Positions 45,284-53,705 are shown, counted from the first letter of the stretch. The stretch: DNA of 64,000 nt from Bowmanella sp. JS7-9 (GCF_004329715.1 NZ_JXSY01000013.1:62001-126000), one strand, 5' to 3'. Program-made: numbers and translations. The notes: generated by a model not told the origin, from the letters alone.

Positions 45284-46366
45284 ATGCAACGGATTATTTT
45301 GGGCTTGCTGCTGACAACACTAACCGGCTGCGCGGCAAATCATGTCAGCCGCCTCGATGGTGAAGGCACAACCATCAAACATAGCAGCCACGAGGGCCAG
45401 CAGCAGCGCGTTACCAACCTGTTTACCGGCAAGCACGATTATCCCGTCACCTGTAGTGCAGATTGCTATCCACCCCATCCGCAGGTGGTATGTGAGCAAC
45501 CGGCAGAAAACTGCCAGTACACCGGCCCTAAACGCCCGGCTATCAGCGGCAGCGGTTTTACCGTGCGCTGGTTAGGCCATGCCAGCTTTTTGATTCAGAC
45601 CGCCAATAACACCTCATTACTGCTCGATCCGGTCAGCGATCAGTTCGACTGGCCAGTAGACTGGGCATTCCGGCTAAGCGATGGTTTTTTCCGTAACCCG
45701 CCCGCCTGGCCAGCCGACGATGAATTACAGCAGGTCGAAGCGGTGCTCTATTCCCACGTGCATTATGACCATTTCAACAAGGCCGACATCAACGCGCTGG
45801 GCACCAAACCACACTATCTGGTGCCGTTAAACTTCGCTGAACACTTCCCATCCGGCGGTTACCACATCACTGAAATGGCATGGTATGCCAATACCTCGCT
45901 GAACGACCTCACCATTCATTTTGTACCGGCCAATCACTTCAGCAGCCGCATCTGGGTGCCTTACCTGTATGAAGATCAAAACAAAACCCTGTGGGGTGGC
46001 TGGGTAATCGAGCAAGGCGGTAAGCGATTATTCTTCGCTGGTGACACCGGCTACTCACCCCATTTTAAAAAAATTCAGCAACGATACGGCGATATGGATG
46101 TATGCCTGTTGCCGATTGCCTCTTATTACCACCCGCAGGACGGCGAATGGTACTGCTACGTGCACACCACGCCAGAAGACGCGCTAATTGCCGCGCAGGA
46201 ATTAGGCTGTAAGGTCATGATCCCCTGGGGTTATGGCAATGCCAGCTGGAAAATGGGCGACATTAGCTCCCACTCCCCACTGTTACGATTGCTGCATATG
46301 CAGCAAGAAATGAACGCCACCACACCCTTGTTGATATTGAACGAAGGCGATGAAGTGGCGTTGTAG
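45284..46366 (+). CDS. metallo-beta-lactamase-fold lipoprotein (NAPE-PLD-like)
   Basis: A 360-residue predicted lipoprotein (lipobox LTGC, C16) with the metallo-beta-lactamase fold. Zinc ligands are in SHVHYDH (H158, H160, D162, H163); another element is FFAGDTGYSPHF. The layout WLGHASFLIQT...LLLDPVSD resembles N-acyl-phosphatidylethanolamine phospholipase D and related PF12706 members. A phospholipid-derived substrate is possible but not shown. It is the last ordinary gene before the A+T-rich insert. Confidence 0.85.
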   Translation: MQRIILGLLLTTLTGCAANHVSRLDGEGTTIKHSSHEGQQQRVTNLFTGKHDYPVTCSADCYPPHPQVVCEQPAENCQYTGPKRPAISGSGFTVRWLGHASFLIQTANNTSLLLDPVSDQFDWPVDWAFRLSDGFFRNPPAWPADDELQQVEAVLYSHVHYDHFNKADINALGTKPHYLVPLNFAEHFPSGGYHITEMAWYANTSLNDLTIHFVPANHFSSRIWVPYLYEDQNKTLWGGWVIEQGGKRLFFAGDTGYSPHFKKIQQRYGDMDVCLLPIASYYHPQDGEWYCYVHTTPEDALIAAQELGCKVMIPWGYGNASWKMGDISSHSPLLRLLHMQQEMNATTPLLILNEGDEVAL

Positions 46367-46386
46367 AGCAATGGCTTAATTAGGTG

Positions 46387-46493
46387 AAGTAACGCCAAGC
46401 ATGAGGGGCGTCCCGGAGTGATGTGAGGATTGAGGCATTCTGCAACGAACGAAACACCGCTGAGAGCAAGTCCCCTCAATGCAATTGTTAAAT
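46387..46493 (-). repeat. attC-like recombination site A
   Basis: An imperfect palindrome of about 107 bp directly beyond the stop of the UDG-like gene. One end is the perfect integron core form GTTAAAT (46487-46493). The other is TAACGCCAAGCATGAGGGG (46390-46408), which pairs with CCCCTCAATGCAATTGTTA at the first end, with the small bulges typical of attC sites. The left-hand core (AAGTAAC) is degenerate. Size and structure fit a mobile gene cassette end. Confidence 0.55.
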
Positions 46494-46495
46494 TT

Positions 46496-47149
46496 TTATA
46501 CCACAATTCTCAACCAATCTTGCTTTTGAAGATCTAGCTTTCTGTTAGCGAGGCCCCGCCCTCCGCAATGAAACCTTGGGCAAATTAATTTGTTCTCAAT
46601 GGAAATTTCCGGTGAGGATGCGAGTATGTTTTTAAGGGAGGACTTCTTAAGTCCGTATAAATATGCAACCTCAGAGAATGCGTGTGTGCCAAGTGTAATA
46701 ATTATTTTTGGTTCAATTATTTCAATTAAGGGTGTTAAAAACTCTTTGGTACATTGCCTTGCCCATGACTGATTAACTTTACCAGCCATTTTACCTTCCT
46801 CCTTAATCCCAAGAATAGAATTCGTAAAGAACACCGGAGCTGATTTATTTGGAGTAGAAGGGGTTCCAATTTCGATTCCAATACACCGGAAAAGCTCAAT
46901 CAGATTCTTGTTCGTAGGATTTTGATCTATATCCTGCCCCTTGTTATCTGTGAAATAGTCGATATCCCCCCAATCCTGACCAATTAACAGAATCTTTGCA
47001 TCCAAGTTGCCTTGCCATTGTGACCATGCACCTATTTCTTCGCAGTCATATATTCCATCGTTAATTTCTGATGGATTTAATAGACCATGTCCAAAATCGA
47101 ATTCTTTTCGTTTGTTAACTAAACGCTTGTATTTTTCTAATTTATTCAT
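46496..47149 (-). CDS. uracil-DNA glycosylase superfamily protein
   Basis: A 217-residue protein with the UDG-fold signature: AKILLIGQDWGD near residue 45 (motif 1, water-activating region), VFFTNSILGI, IIEPKIIITLGTHAF, and a C-terminal FHCGGRGLANR in place of the usual HPS motif. It may cut modified bases from DNA, but the changed motifs leave activity uncertain. Base composition is A+T-rich, unlike its neighbours. Its stop codon lies 3 bp from attC-like site A, and its start follows site B, so it has the layout of an integron cassette. The ATG at 47149 has only a weak ribosome site. Confidence 0.72.
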   Translation of the reverse strand: MNKLEKYKRLVNKRKEFDFGHGLLNPSEINDGIYDCEEIGAWSQWQGNLDAKILLIGQDWGDIDYFTDNKGQDIDQNPTNKNLIELFRCIGIEIGTPSTPNKSAPVFFTNSILGIKEEGKMAGKVNQSWARQCTKEFLTPLIEIIEPKIIITLGTHAFSEVAYLYGLKKSSLKNILASSPEISIENKLICPRFHCGGRGLANRKLDLQKQDWLRIVV

Positions 47150-47172
47150 TTTTACTGCTAAATCATCCAAAA

Positions 47173-47244
47173 ATATAACGCTTTGCTCATCGGTAAATTA
47201 GGAGCGCAGCGAGTAATTTATCCGCGTAAAGAAACTTGTTAGCC
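47173..47244 (-). repeat. attC-like recombination site B
   Basis: A palindromic element of about 72 bp between the two cassette-like genes. The ends are ATATAAC (47173-47179) and GTTAGCC (47238-47244), each one mismatch from the attC core consensus RYYYAAC / GTTRRRY. Inside, TAAATTA and TAATTTA flank GGAGCGCAGCGAG, forming a long imperfect stem. The stop codon of the OLD-family gene lies inside its right-hand core, as is common in gene cassettes. Confidence 0.6.
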
Positions 47245-49065
47245 ATTTGCCAGCTGTGAGACAGTTTGAATAATTTCTTCGATCTCACATCTGTCTGCAC
47301 CGTCGTCACCACAATATTTTGATCTTGCTTTAATTTGTTCAGCTGTCATCCTTGGCCAGAATCTTTCCAATACATCATCTTTTCTAACAGTTAATGCTGT
47401 TGCGATTTTCTTTTTCGCATCACAGGTATCTGTGTACTCAATGTTGACACCATGAGAAACTTGAAAAAGGGCAGGATCTAGATAGTTCTCAGGCTCTCTT
47501 TTCCTGGTAAGTAGCGCAATTTTTCCTTGCGCCTTCAGTTGAGAGATCGTCTCCACATTTCTTGGATTTTGAATTGGATCCCCTAGATCAGAATCCATCA
47601 ATATCCCCCACTCCAAACCCAGTTGATCAATAAGCTTCTTGGACACCCAATGCTTTAGATTTCCACAGCCACCTATAGGAATACAAGCTATCCCGAGTTC
47701 AGACAGGGTGTTTTCAATATCACCATTAATCTTTAATTGCTCAGCGGAATGGTTAACAAATGTCACGTCGCTATGACCCTCTACAAGGAGGACACCCCGT
47801 GATGATGCAATTTCACTTTCAGGGAGTACCCCTAGACTGATTGCCACCTTTTCAAGGACTTCATCTGAGCCGCTGGTTATATTAGGAGTGTTATTTTCGT
47901 CTTTCTCGATAAAGCGAATAGATTCTATAGGCAGAAGTCCAGCCAACGCTGGGACATGCGTTGTTAATAATATTTGGCAGTCAGGTCTGCATGACAAAGC
48001 AATTAGCGCCTCAATAAGCATGATTTGATAGCTTGGGTGTTGTGATGTTTCAGGCTCTTCAATAGCGTATATAACCTTAGGAGAGCTTTTTTCCACCCGA
48101 ACCTTTTCCGCTTCAGCTCTAAAAAAGTTAAGCAAAATAAGCCTTCTAACACCGCTACCACGCTTATTTATCGGAACCCCTCCCTCACCATCTAACGTGA
48201 AATTGAAAGTCCACTTTGGCTTATCCTTGAACCTTGGGTGTAATTCCGAAGCGAGCGCCGGATCCATTTCCCGTAATTTTTCTTTCGTACGCTCTGCGAC
48301 TTCCAAAACAGACTGTTCGATTTTTTCTTGCAGCTCATCTATTTCTTTCTGAAGTGATTTTTTTGCTTGATCTACCGCAACCTGAATTGGGTTTTTTGCC
48401 TCAGGATCAGAATCGTTACTCTCTCTATCAGCCTTGAACAAGGCAAAAGTAGGCATTTCTGCCTCAATTTTCTTATATATATTCTTTGATTCTTTTTCCA
48501 GCGCACTGACATCCAAATAGAAGTCCGCCAGTTGTAAGTTATCAAATTTATTCCAGATAGCAGAGCGCCATAAACTTGAAACTCGCTTATCCTCCACCTC
48601 TCCGTCGACACCTAACTCTTTACCTCGAGCCTTTAATTCCGCTAGTTTTAAGCTGTGTAGATCATTAGCGCCTTCGAGAGAAGGGTGCATGCACCGAATT
48701 AAAATGGAAGGCGATGAGACTGTTTTTTGTACCTTGTATACCTTCGATATTTCGATATCACCATTGCTATTTAGTAGGTATTCATTTTTAAAGCTTGTAG
48801 GATAATTCTCATCAACAACAACTTCTTCAGATAATTCGTCAAAAATACACGATATTTTTATGTCAGAATCATCAGACTCTACATTTTTATCATCACTATC
48901 TATTTTCACAGACTTGTTATTAAAGAAAATCTCGAGCGCCTCAAGAATCGTGGACTTTCCTGCGTCATTTCTTCCGGTGATACCCGTTAATCCATCTTCA
49001 AATGTTACGGAGGTCTCCTCTTTATAGCCTCTAAAGTTTTTTATCTTTATTTCCTTGAGTCGCAT
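47239..49065 (-). CDS. OLD-family ATPase with TOPRIM nuclease domain
   Basis: A 608-residue protein. The N-terminal ABC/SMC-type ATPase has MRLKEIKIKNFRGYKE, Walker A GRNDAGKST (residues 31-39), coiled-coil regions near 230-265, a signature segment NKRGSGVRRLILLNFF and Walker B VIYAIEEPETSQHP. The C-terminal TOPRIM domain has E429 in LLVEGHSD and D491/D493 in MDSDLGD. OLD-family nucleases act in phage defence (P2 Old; GajA of Gabija is a relative), but no UvrD-like partner is here. A strong AAGGAGG precedes the ATG. The gene is A+T-rich and ends inside attC-like site B. Confidence 0.88.
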   Translation of the reverse strand: MRLKEIKIKNFRGYKEETSVTFEDGLTGITGRNDAGKSTILEALEIFFNNKSVKIDSDDKNVESDDSDIKISCIFDELSEEVVVDENYPTSFKNEYLLNSNGDIEISKVYKVQKTVSSPSILIRCMHPSLEGANDLHSLKLAELKARGKELGVDGEVEDKRVSSLWRSAIWNKFDNLQLADFYLDVSALEKESKNIYKKIEAEMPTFALFKADRESNDSDPEAKNPIQVAVDQAKKSLQKEIDELQEKIEQSVLEVAERTKEKLREMDPALASELHPRFKDKPKWTFNFTLDGEGGVPINKRGSGVRRLILLNFFRAEAEKVRVEKSSPKVIYAIEEPETSQHPSYQIMLIEALIALSCRPDCQILLTTHVPALAGLLPIESIRFIEKDENNTPNITSGSDEVLEKVAISLGVLPESEIASSRGVLLVEGHSDVTFVNHSAEQLKINGDIENTLSELGIACIPIGGCGNLKHWVSKKLIDQLGLEWGILMDSDLGDPIQNPRNVETISQLKAQGKIALLTRKREPENYLDPALFQVSHGVNIEYTDTCDAKKKIATALTVRKDDVLERFWPRMTAEQIKARSKYCGDDGADRCEIEEIIQTVSQLANG

Positions 49066-49478
49066 AAAACCTCCTTAATATGACTGTGTGGCTAACAATT
49101 TATTAGAGAGCGATTCGCTCCTTTTTCTGCTGGCGCGTCGCTCGTTTTTCTCCTTTAGCATTTTTAACAGATCCAGTAAGTGATTGCTATACAGCGAATT
49201 TTTGTCGGTGTTGCCAAATGGCAACGGGCGAAATTAGAGCGTTTCGCTCCTTATCCTGAATATGCGAGAAACCTTTAAAATCTGTATATGAACAGGTGTA
49301 ATCGTCTTTTTTCAAAACTGTAATCTGCGTGTAATCCTATCGCCATTTGTCGCGGTGGCGACAGCAGCCAACCGCTTTTCTCTCCCGGCTGCGCGCCCCG
49401 TTTAAATCGCCTGCTTTACCTCTTATCTGGCATGGTTTCATTCACTCTATGTGACCGTTTGACACCCTGCTAACGGTT
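49066..49478. other. right edge of the A+T-rich insert with degraded attC-like hairpins
   Basis: About 410 bp without a gene. It holds GGCTAACAATT at 49090, like the core of site B, two short hairpins with GAGCGATTCGCTC and GAGCGTTTCGCTC (near 49108 and 49232), and GTTGCCAAATGGCAAC near 49212. These look like remains of cassette recombination sites, but no complete attC can be paired. CCGTTTGA at 49455 and TCAAACGG at 49479 form an inverted repeat at the end of the next gene. No integrase gene or attI is seen. Confidence 0.4.
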
Positions 49479-50525
49479 TCAAACGGGGTAACTCAGCGCC
49501 TGATAAAAGCGTAAGGTTAATGCTTGTTGCTGCGGGTTTATCGCGAGCCGCCCTGCCATCTCCCTTAATACATCCATATGTTTTTGCAGTCTGGCGGCAT
49601 AGGCGCTGTTGCCCTGCACCGCCGACTCGGTAAACAAAAAATAGATCCTCGATGGGCGATGATGTTCCGACCAGTAACACTGGACTTTTTGCCGGGAATC
49701 GCGGGCAAGCGATAAGCGTATGGTGTCGCCCTGCTCGCTAATATCTGCATTATCCGCCTGCTGCACCACAATTTCCTGATTGGCCGCAATCAGATACGCA
49801 GAGTCCACGCCATGCTGTTGGCAACTGAATGCAAACTGCTGAAACAAGGCTTCAAACGCGGTTTTCCCTTGGTGGCTGCGCAACAGTTGATCATCATCCG
49901 GCAACTGATTCATGCAGCAATGGGCAACGCTGTATACCAGTGACCCGGCAACTGGCGGCAATGAAAAGCCGCGCTGCTGATATCGCGCCGGCAGCGCCCG
50001 CAAGTAATGCCCGGTTACCGACTTATGCCCTTTTTGCGCGGCCAGCACGTCAAACGTCAAATGTTGTCGGTCACTGAGCTGCCCCGCGGTGGGCATCATC
50101 ACCCTTTGTTTCAGCTCGCTTATGACCAGCAACACCCGCTGATGAAAATCACAGGCACCTTCACGGAGACTGCCGCCCTGGGCTAAAAACAGGATCTGTG
50201 CATGTTGGCTGTTTTGCCCCGAGCCCAACACCTGTAAGCCAATCCGGTGCAAAGGTGAGTAAAACACTCTTATTTGCGCCGGCGTCTCAAATAAATGAAA
50301 TTCGTCGGCAAAACGTACCTTTACTGCCTTGTCGGAAAACACCACGCACGCGTTATCTATGCCATGGGTTTGGCAACTACGTGCCAGATAGGTCAGCCAA
50401 TCGCCCTGATAGTCATTGGCAAACTGATACAGCAGGTAATGGTTTTCCCGCACACTGGTGGGTAAATACACTTTTTGAGATTGGTAACGTCCGGCAAAGT
50501 AAATTGGGCGGGAACGAGCTAGCAT
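49479..50525 (-). CDS. unrecognised protein with an internal duplication
   Basis: A 348-residue soluble protein without signal peptide or membrane helices. Two related units are visible, each starting with a Cys-Gln-x-His-Gly element: SCQTHGIDNACVVFSDKAVK at about residue 50 and SCQQHGVDSAYLIAANQEIV at about residue 235. Both are followed by a beta-rich stretch and a conserved helix (FHQRVLLVISELKQRV and LQKHMDVLREMAGRL). I do not recognise the family. The ATG has GGAGG just upstream. It sits between the A+T-rich insert and the tRNA-Asp cluster, but its composition is like the rest of the chromosome. Confidence 0.7.
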   Translation of the reverse strand: MLARSRPIYFAGRYQSQKVYLPTSVRENHYLLYQFANDYQGDWLTYLARSCQTHGIDNACVVFSDKAVKVRFADEFHLFETPAQIRVFYSPLHRIGLQVLGSGQNSQHAQILFLAQGGSLREGACDFHQRVLLVISELKQRVMMPTAGQLSDRQHLTFDVLAAQKGHKSVTGHYLRALPARYQQRGFSLPPVAGSLVYSVAHCCMNQLPDDDQLLRSHQGKTAFEALFQQFAFSCQQHGVDSAYLIAANQEIVVQQADNADISEQGDTIRLSLARDSRQKVQCYWSEHHRPSRIYFLFTESAVQGNSAYAARLQKHMDVLREMAGRLAINPQQQALTLRFYQALSYPV

Positions 50526-50618
50526 AAGGCCTCCGTCTGGGTTTAGTCGGCGCTACGCTATGCCTGATGAATGAATATTCGGTGACAGATTCACGAAGGT
50601 TTAGTGAATTTCAGGCAC

Positions 50619-50645
50619 AAAAAAAGCCTCTTGAGAGGCTCTTTT
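50619..50645 (-). terminator. terminator of the tRNA-Asp operon
   Basis: AGCCTC / GAGGCT stem with a TTGA loop, flanked by an A run and, in the transcribed direction, a T run. It lies about 25 bp beyond the last tRNA gene. Confidence 0.82.
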
Positions 50646-50667
50646 GCTAACAATTCGTTAAATCCGT

Positions 50668-50744
50668 TGGCGGAGCGGACGGGACTCGAACCCGCGACCC
50701 CCGGCGTGACAGGCCGGTATTCTAACCAACTGAACTACCGCTCC
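50668..50744 (-). tRNA. tRNA-Asp (GTC), copy 3
   Basis: 77 nt including an encoded CCA end. The acceptor stem is GGAGCGG / CCGCTCC, the D-arm has AGTTCAGTTGGTTAGA, the anticodon loop is CTGTCAC with anticodon GTC, and the T-arm has GGTTCGAGTCC. The sequence is very close to E. coli tRNA-Asp. It is the last of three identical copies. Confidence 0.97.
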
Positions 50745-50764
50745 AGCAGGATTTTTGGATTGAG

Positions 50765-50841
50765 TGGCGGAGCGGACGGGACTCGAACCCGCGACCCCCG
50801 GCGTGACAGGCCGGTATTCTAACCAACTGAACTACCGCTCC
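50765..50841 (-). tRNA. tRNA-Asp (GTC), copy 2
   Basis: Identical to the other two copies over 77 nt, including CCA. It is separated from copy 3 by 20 bp and from copy 1 by 26 bp. Confidence 0.97.
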
Positions 50842-50867
50842 ATCTCAATCTGGGTGTGTTGTAAAGG

Positions 50868-50944
50868 TGGCGGAGCGGACGGGACTCGAACCCGCGACCC
50901 CCGGCGTGACAGGCCGGTATTCTAACCAACTGAACTACCGCTCC
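50868..50944 (-). tRNA. tRNA-Asp (GTC), copy 1
   Basis: The first transcribed copy, 77 nt with CCA, identical to copies 2 and 3. Its promoter lies about 50 bp upstream. In E. coli the aspV gene for the same tRNA also lies next to dnaQ/rnhA. Confidence 0.97.
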
Positions 50945-50996
50945 ACCCTTTACATCACTGCAGTTTAACAGGGCTCCCTGCTCAACCGCGGCGCAG

Positions 50997-51025
50997 ATAA
51001 TACGGTTTCACCTATAGTGAGTCAA
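50997..51025 (-). promoter_or_regulatory. sigma-70 promoter of the tRNA-Asp operon
   Basis: On the minus strand, -35 TTGACT (51025-51020) and -10 TATTAT (51002-50997) are separated by exactly 17 bp. The -10 is followed by a G+C-rich discriminator (CTGCGCCGCGG), the mark of stringently controlled stable-RNA promoters. Confidence 0.85.
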
Positions 51026-51108
51026 CCGATTTTTCCGGCAGATTTCACATTTGTGAATCGTTCGCTGAATTATTCACCAAAGCGTGCAAAATCCCAGCAA
51101 ATCAGCGC

Positions 51109-52440
51109 TTAATCGGCAGGAAGTTTCAGTTCTTTTAGCTCTTCCTCGCCATCCGGATTGCCCGCTGACGTGCCTTCCTGCGCCGCCAATCGCTCTTTTT
51201 TCCGTTTTCGCCAGATCAAAAAGCCCAACACACCAATCACGAGTAAAATCACCAGATTTACTGCCCCGATGATAATGACCGTCAGTGTATTGTCCGGTTC
51301 TTCCGGTGGTGGTGGCGGTGGCGTATCCATCACATCCGTCTGGCCCGGTGGTACCACAACTGGTTCTGGCACGGCCAATTGCGGAGATTCCACCAGGAAC
51401 GAATACTCAGGCACATCCAGAATAAAGTTGCGTCCGTCCGGCGTATTACCGAACGCGGTTAACTTGATACGGAATACCCCATAATCGAAGGCCGGAATCG
51501 CATATTGGCGGGCATCGTCACTGGTTTTGGTAATTGAGAAGTTCTGCGACTCACCATTGGGGTACTTAATTTTACCGTCCACCAGTAAACTACTGATATC
51601 AATCAGGTTACGTACCGCATCTATGGTTAATTGGTGATATTTTTCGTCTTTTTCGGTATCCGCCAGTTTCACGTCTAGCTTGATGGGATTAGGGTATAGA
51701 CGTACCTTCGGCCCCTGCTGCTCGCGCGCATACAAGGGGGTCACCACTTTATACACGGGCACCCACTCACCCGGCTTAATACTCAGATTGTACTGCCCGG
51801 TAAACACACCATCATTGGGGTATTCATCCATGCCCCGGCCGTTATCGGTAAAGCGTGCCACCAGTTCATTATCCACCCCAAAGTTATCAAAGTTAGGGTT
51901 GTTGGCACTGGCAAACTCCACGCTTAAATCCACCACTTCGCGAAATTCACGCATCTCGATGGGTTTGCCTGCGTTAGTGAGGTAACCGGTTTGCTTGAGA
52001 ATTTCGCCGGCAAAAAGCACGGTTGGCAGAGGCGCGACATTCAGCGCGACCTCAGACAGGATCATGATGCGGCTGCCTGGCAAAATTTGCCCCATCGCCT
52101 GCCACGGGCCTGGTACAGGTTTGCGGATTTTAATCACGTCCCAGGTGGAGGAGTAGGTCCACTGCACCACCTCGGGATTTTTACGTGACTGGAATAGTTT
52201 TGACCCATCGGGTTTTACCAGCACCACCGGCGCACTGCCGAATTCACGGAAAAACACCATGGTGACCTCTTCGACTTTAAAGTCGATACGGAAGCGGTTT
52301 TGCAGGATAGGGATGGAATTTTGGTAATCATCACCTAATTCAGTAATGACTTTACGCCGATCATCCGCGGAAATGTTCGCATCCTGCCCGTGCACCAGCA
52401 TAGGAATACACAGCAGGAGCATAGACAAGATGGCTTTCAT
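51109..52440 (-). CDS. TIGR03503-type membrane-anchored protein
   Basis: A 443-residue exported protein: signal peptide (MKAILSMLLLCIPMLVHG), a long periplasmic beta-rich region, a proline run (DTPPPPPPEEPDN) near residue 380, then one C-terminal membrane helix (VIIIGAVNLVILLVIGVLGFLIW) and a basic/acidic cytoplasmic tail. The segment DNGRGMDEYPNDGVFTGQY is typical of the TIGR03503 family of Alteromonadales and Vibrio. The function is unknown; the layout suggests a periplasmic sensor or adaptor domain. The ATG at 52440 has GGAG 7 nt upstream. It starts just after dnaQ. Confidence 0.8.
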   Translation of the reverse strand: MKAILSMLLLCIPMLVHGQDANISADDRRKVITELGDDYQNSIPILQNRFRIDFKVEEVTMVFFREFGSAPVVLVKPDGSKLFQSRKNPEVVQWTYSSTWDVIKIRKPVPGPWQAMGQILPGSRIMILSEVALNVAPLPTVLFAGEILKQTGYLTNAGKPIEMREFREVVDLSVEFASANNPNFDNFGVDNELVARFTDNGRGMDEYPNDGVFTGQYNLSIKPGEWVPVYKVVTPLYAREQQGPKVRLYPNPIKLDVKLADTEKDEKYHQLTIDAVRNLIDISSLLVDGKIKYPNGESQNFSITKTSDDARQYAIPAFDYGVFRIKLTAFGNTPDGRNFILDVPEYSFLVESPQLAVPEPVVVPPGQTDVMDTPPPPPPEEPDNTLTVIIIGAVNLVILLVIGVLGFLIWRKRKKERLAAQEGTSAGNPDGEEELKELKLPAD

Positions 52441-52450
52441 GGCACTCCGT

Positions 52451-53155
52451 TTATTGTCGCCACAGGCTCGGAACTTTTTTCTCGATCCGATCCAGATACT
52501 TTTCATGCTCAGTCAGTTCATCGGCGCTGGCCTGAATAATCTTTAATGCTTTTCGATCAGCCGGTAAGCGACGGATGCCTTCCTGCCCTGCATGCTGACC
52601 CTCCGCGTTTTTACCACCCAGATTTAAGTCCGTCTGGCCACCTGTCATTAACAGGTAGACGTCGGCCAGAATCTCCGCATCGAGTAATGCGCCGTGCAAG
52701 GTACGGTGCGAGTTATCAATATGGTAGCGGCGGCACAAGGCATCTAGGTTATTCTTTTGCCCCGGGAACAATTCACGGGCCATGGCCAGGGTATCGCGCA
52801 CCGCACAGATATCACGGGTAATCACAGGCTGACCGGGTTGCCAAAGCGCAAACTCATGATCCATAAAGCCCACGTCAAACGCCGCATTATGAATGACCAA
52901 CTCAGCACCACGGATATATTCGACAAAATCTGCGGCCACATCACGAAACTTAGGCTTATCGGCCAAAAACTCATTGGTGATACCGTGTACTTCAATCGCT
53001 TCCTGCTCAACGATCCGCTCCGGATTGATATACACATGGAAGTTATTGCCGGTGTATCGGCGGTTGATTAACTCAACACATCCAATTTCGATTACCCGGT
53101 GACCTTGCTTTGGATCGATACCGGTGGTTTCGGTATCCAGAACGATTTGACGCAT
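52451..53155 (-). CDS. dnaQ: DNA polymerase III epsilon subunit (3'-5' proofreading exonuclease)
   Basis: A 234-residue DEDDh exonuclease that proofreads replication. Motif I is VLDTETTG (D7, E9), motif II is [14 protein letters not shown] and motif III is [15 protein letters not shown] with the catalytic His and Asp. After the nuclease domain comes QTDLNL, which fits a sliding-clamp binding motif (E. coli has QTSMAF), and a C-terminal helix for the alpha subunit. The ATG at 53155 gives the standard N-terminus. It is divergent from rnhA, as in E. coli. Confidence 0.95.
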   Translation of the reverse strand: MRQIVLDTETTGIDPKQGHRVIEIGCVELINRRYTGNNFHVYINPERIVEQEAIEVHGITNEFLADKPKFRDVAADFVEYIRGAELVIHNAAFDVGFMDHEFALWQPGQPVITRDICAVRDTLAMARELFPGQKNNLDALCRRYHIDNSHRTLHGALLDAEILADVYLLMTGGQTDLNLGGKNAEGQHAGQEGIRRLPADRKALKIIQASADELTEHEKYLDRIEKKVPSLWRQ

Positions 53156-53228
53156 GAATTTACTGCAAACTGTGGCGAATTTCTTGTTACCATACTTTAT
53201 CGAAATTCCAGCAATAACAACAGCATCT

Positions 53229-53693
53229 ATGAAGCAAGTGAGTATTTTCACCGACGGCTCCTGCCTCGGTAACCCGGGCCCGGGCGGCTATGGCGCCGTT
53301 TTACAATTTGGCCGTCATCGTAAAGAGTTGTCACAGGGCTATAAACTCACCACCAACAACCGCATGGAAATGCTGGCGGCGATTAAAGCGCTGCAAACCC
53401 TGACCGAGCCCTGCCTGGTCGACCTGACCACCGATAGTCAGTATGTGCGTCAGGGCATTACGCAGTGGGTGAATAACTGGCGTAAAAATGGTTGGCGCAC
53501 CGCCGACAAAAAGCCGGTAAAAAATCAGGACTTATGGCAACAACTGGATGAACAGTGCCAGCGCCATCAGGTCAAATGGCATTGGGTGAAAGGCCACTCT
53601 GGTCACCCGGAAAACGAGCGCTGTGATGAACTGGCCCGCGATGCCGCCAGCGGCAGCGACTTACCCGAAGACTCCGGCTTTATGCCAGTGTAG
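53229..53693 (+). CDS. rnhA: ribonuclease HI
   Basis: Cuts the RNA strand of RNA-DNA hybrids. The 154-residue protein has [18 protein letters not shown] (first catalytic Asp), [10 protein letters not shown] (catalytic Glu), [12 protein letters not shown] (Asp), and [21 protein letters not shown] with the catalytic His and final Asp. The ATG at 53229 is the standard N-terminus. About 70 bp separate it from the divergent dnaQ. Confidence 0.96.
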   Translation: MKQVSIFTDGSCLGNPGPGGYGAVLQFGRHRKELSQGYKLTTNNRMEMLAAIKALQTLTEPCLVDLTTDSQYVRQGITQWVNNWRKNGWRTADKKPVKNQDLWQQLDEQCQRHQVKWHWVKGHSGHPENERCDELARDAASGSDLPEDSGFMPV

Positions 53694-53705
53694 ACGCCGT
53701 TTGTG

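Noticed and set aside
49455-49486. CCGTTTGA...TCAAACGG inverted repeat as a PsrA-type operator
   Set aside because: The half-sites face the wrong way and are 16 bp apart at the end of a gene, unlike TTCAAAC-N4-GTTTGAA.
50668-50944. tRNA-Asp cluster as the integration site of the A+T-rich island
   Set aside because: The island edge is over 1 kb from the tRNA 3' end, an ordinary-composition gene lies between, and no tRNA-end repeat or phage-type integrase is seen near 46.4 kb.
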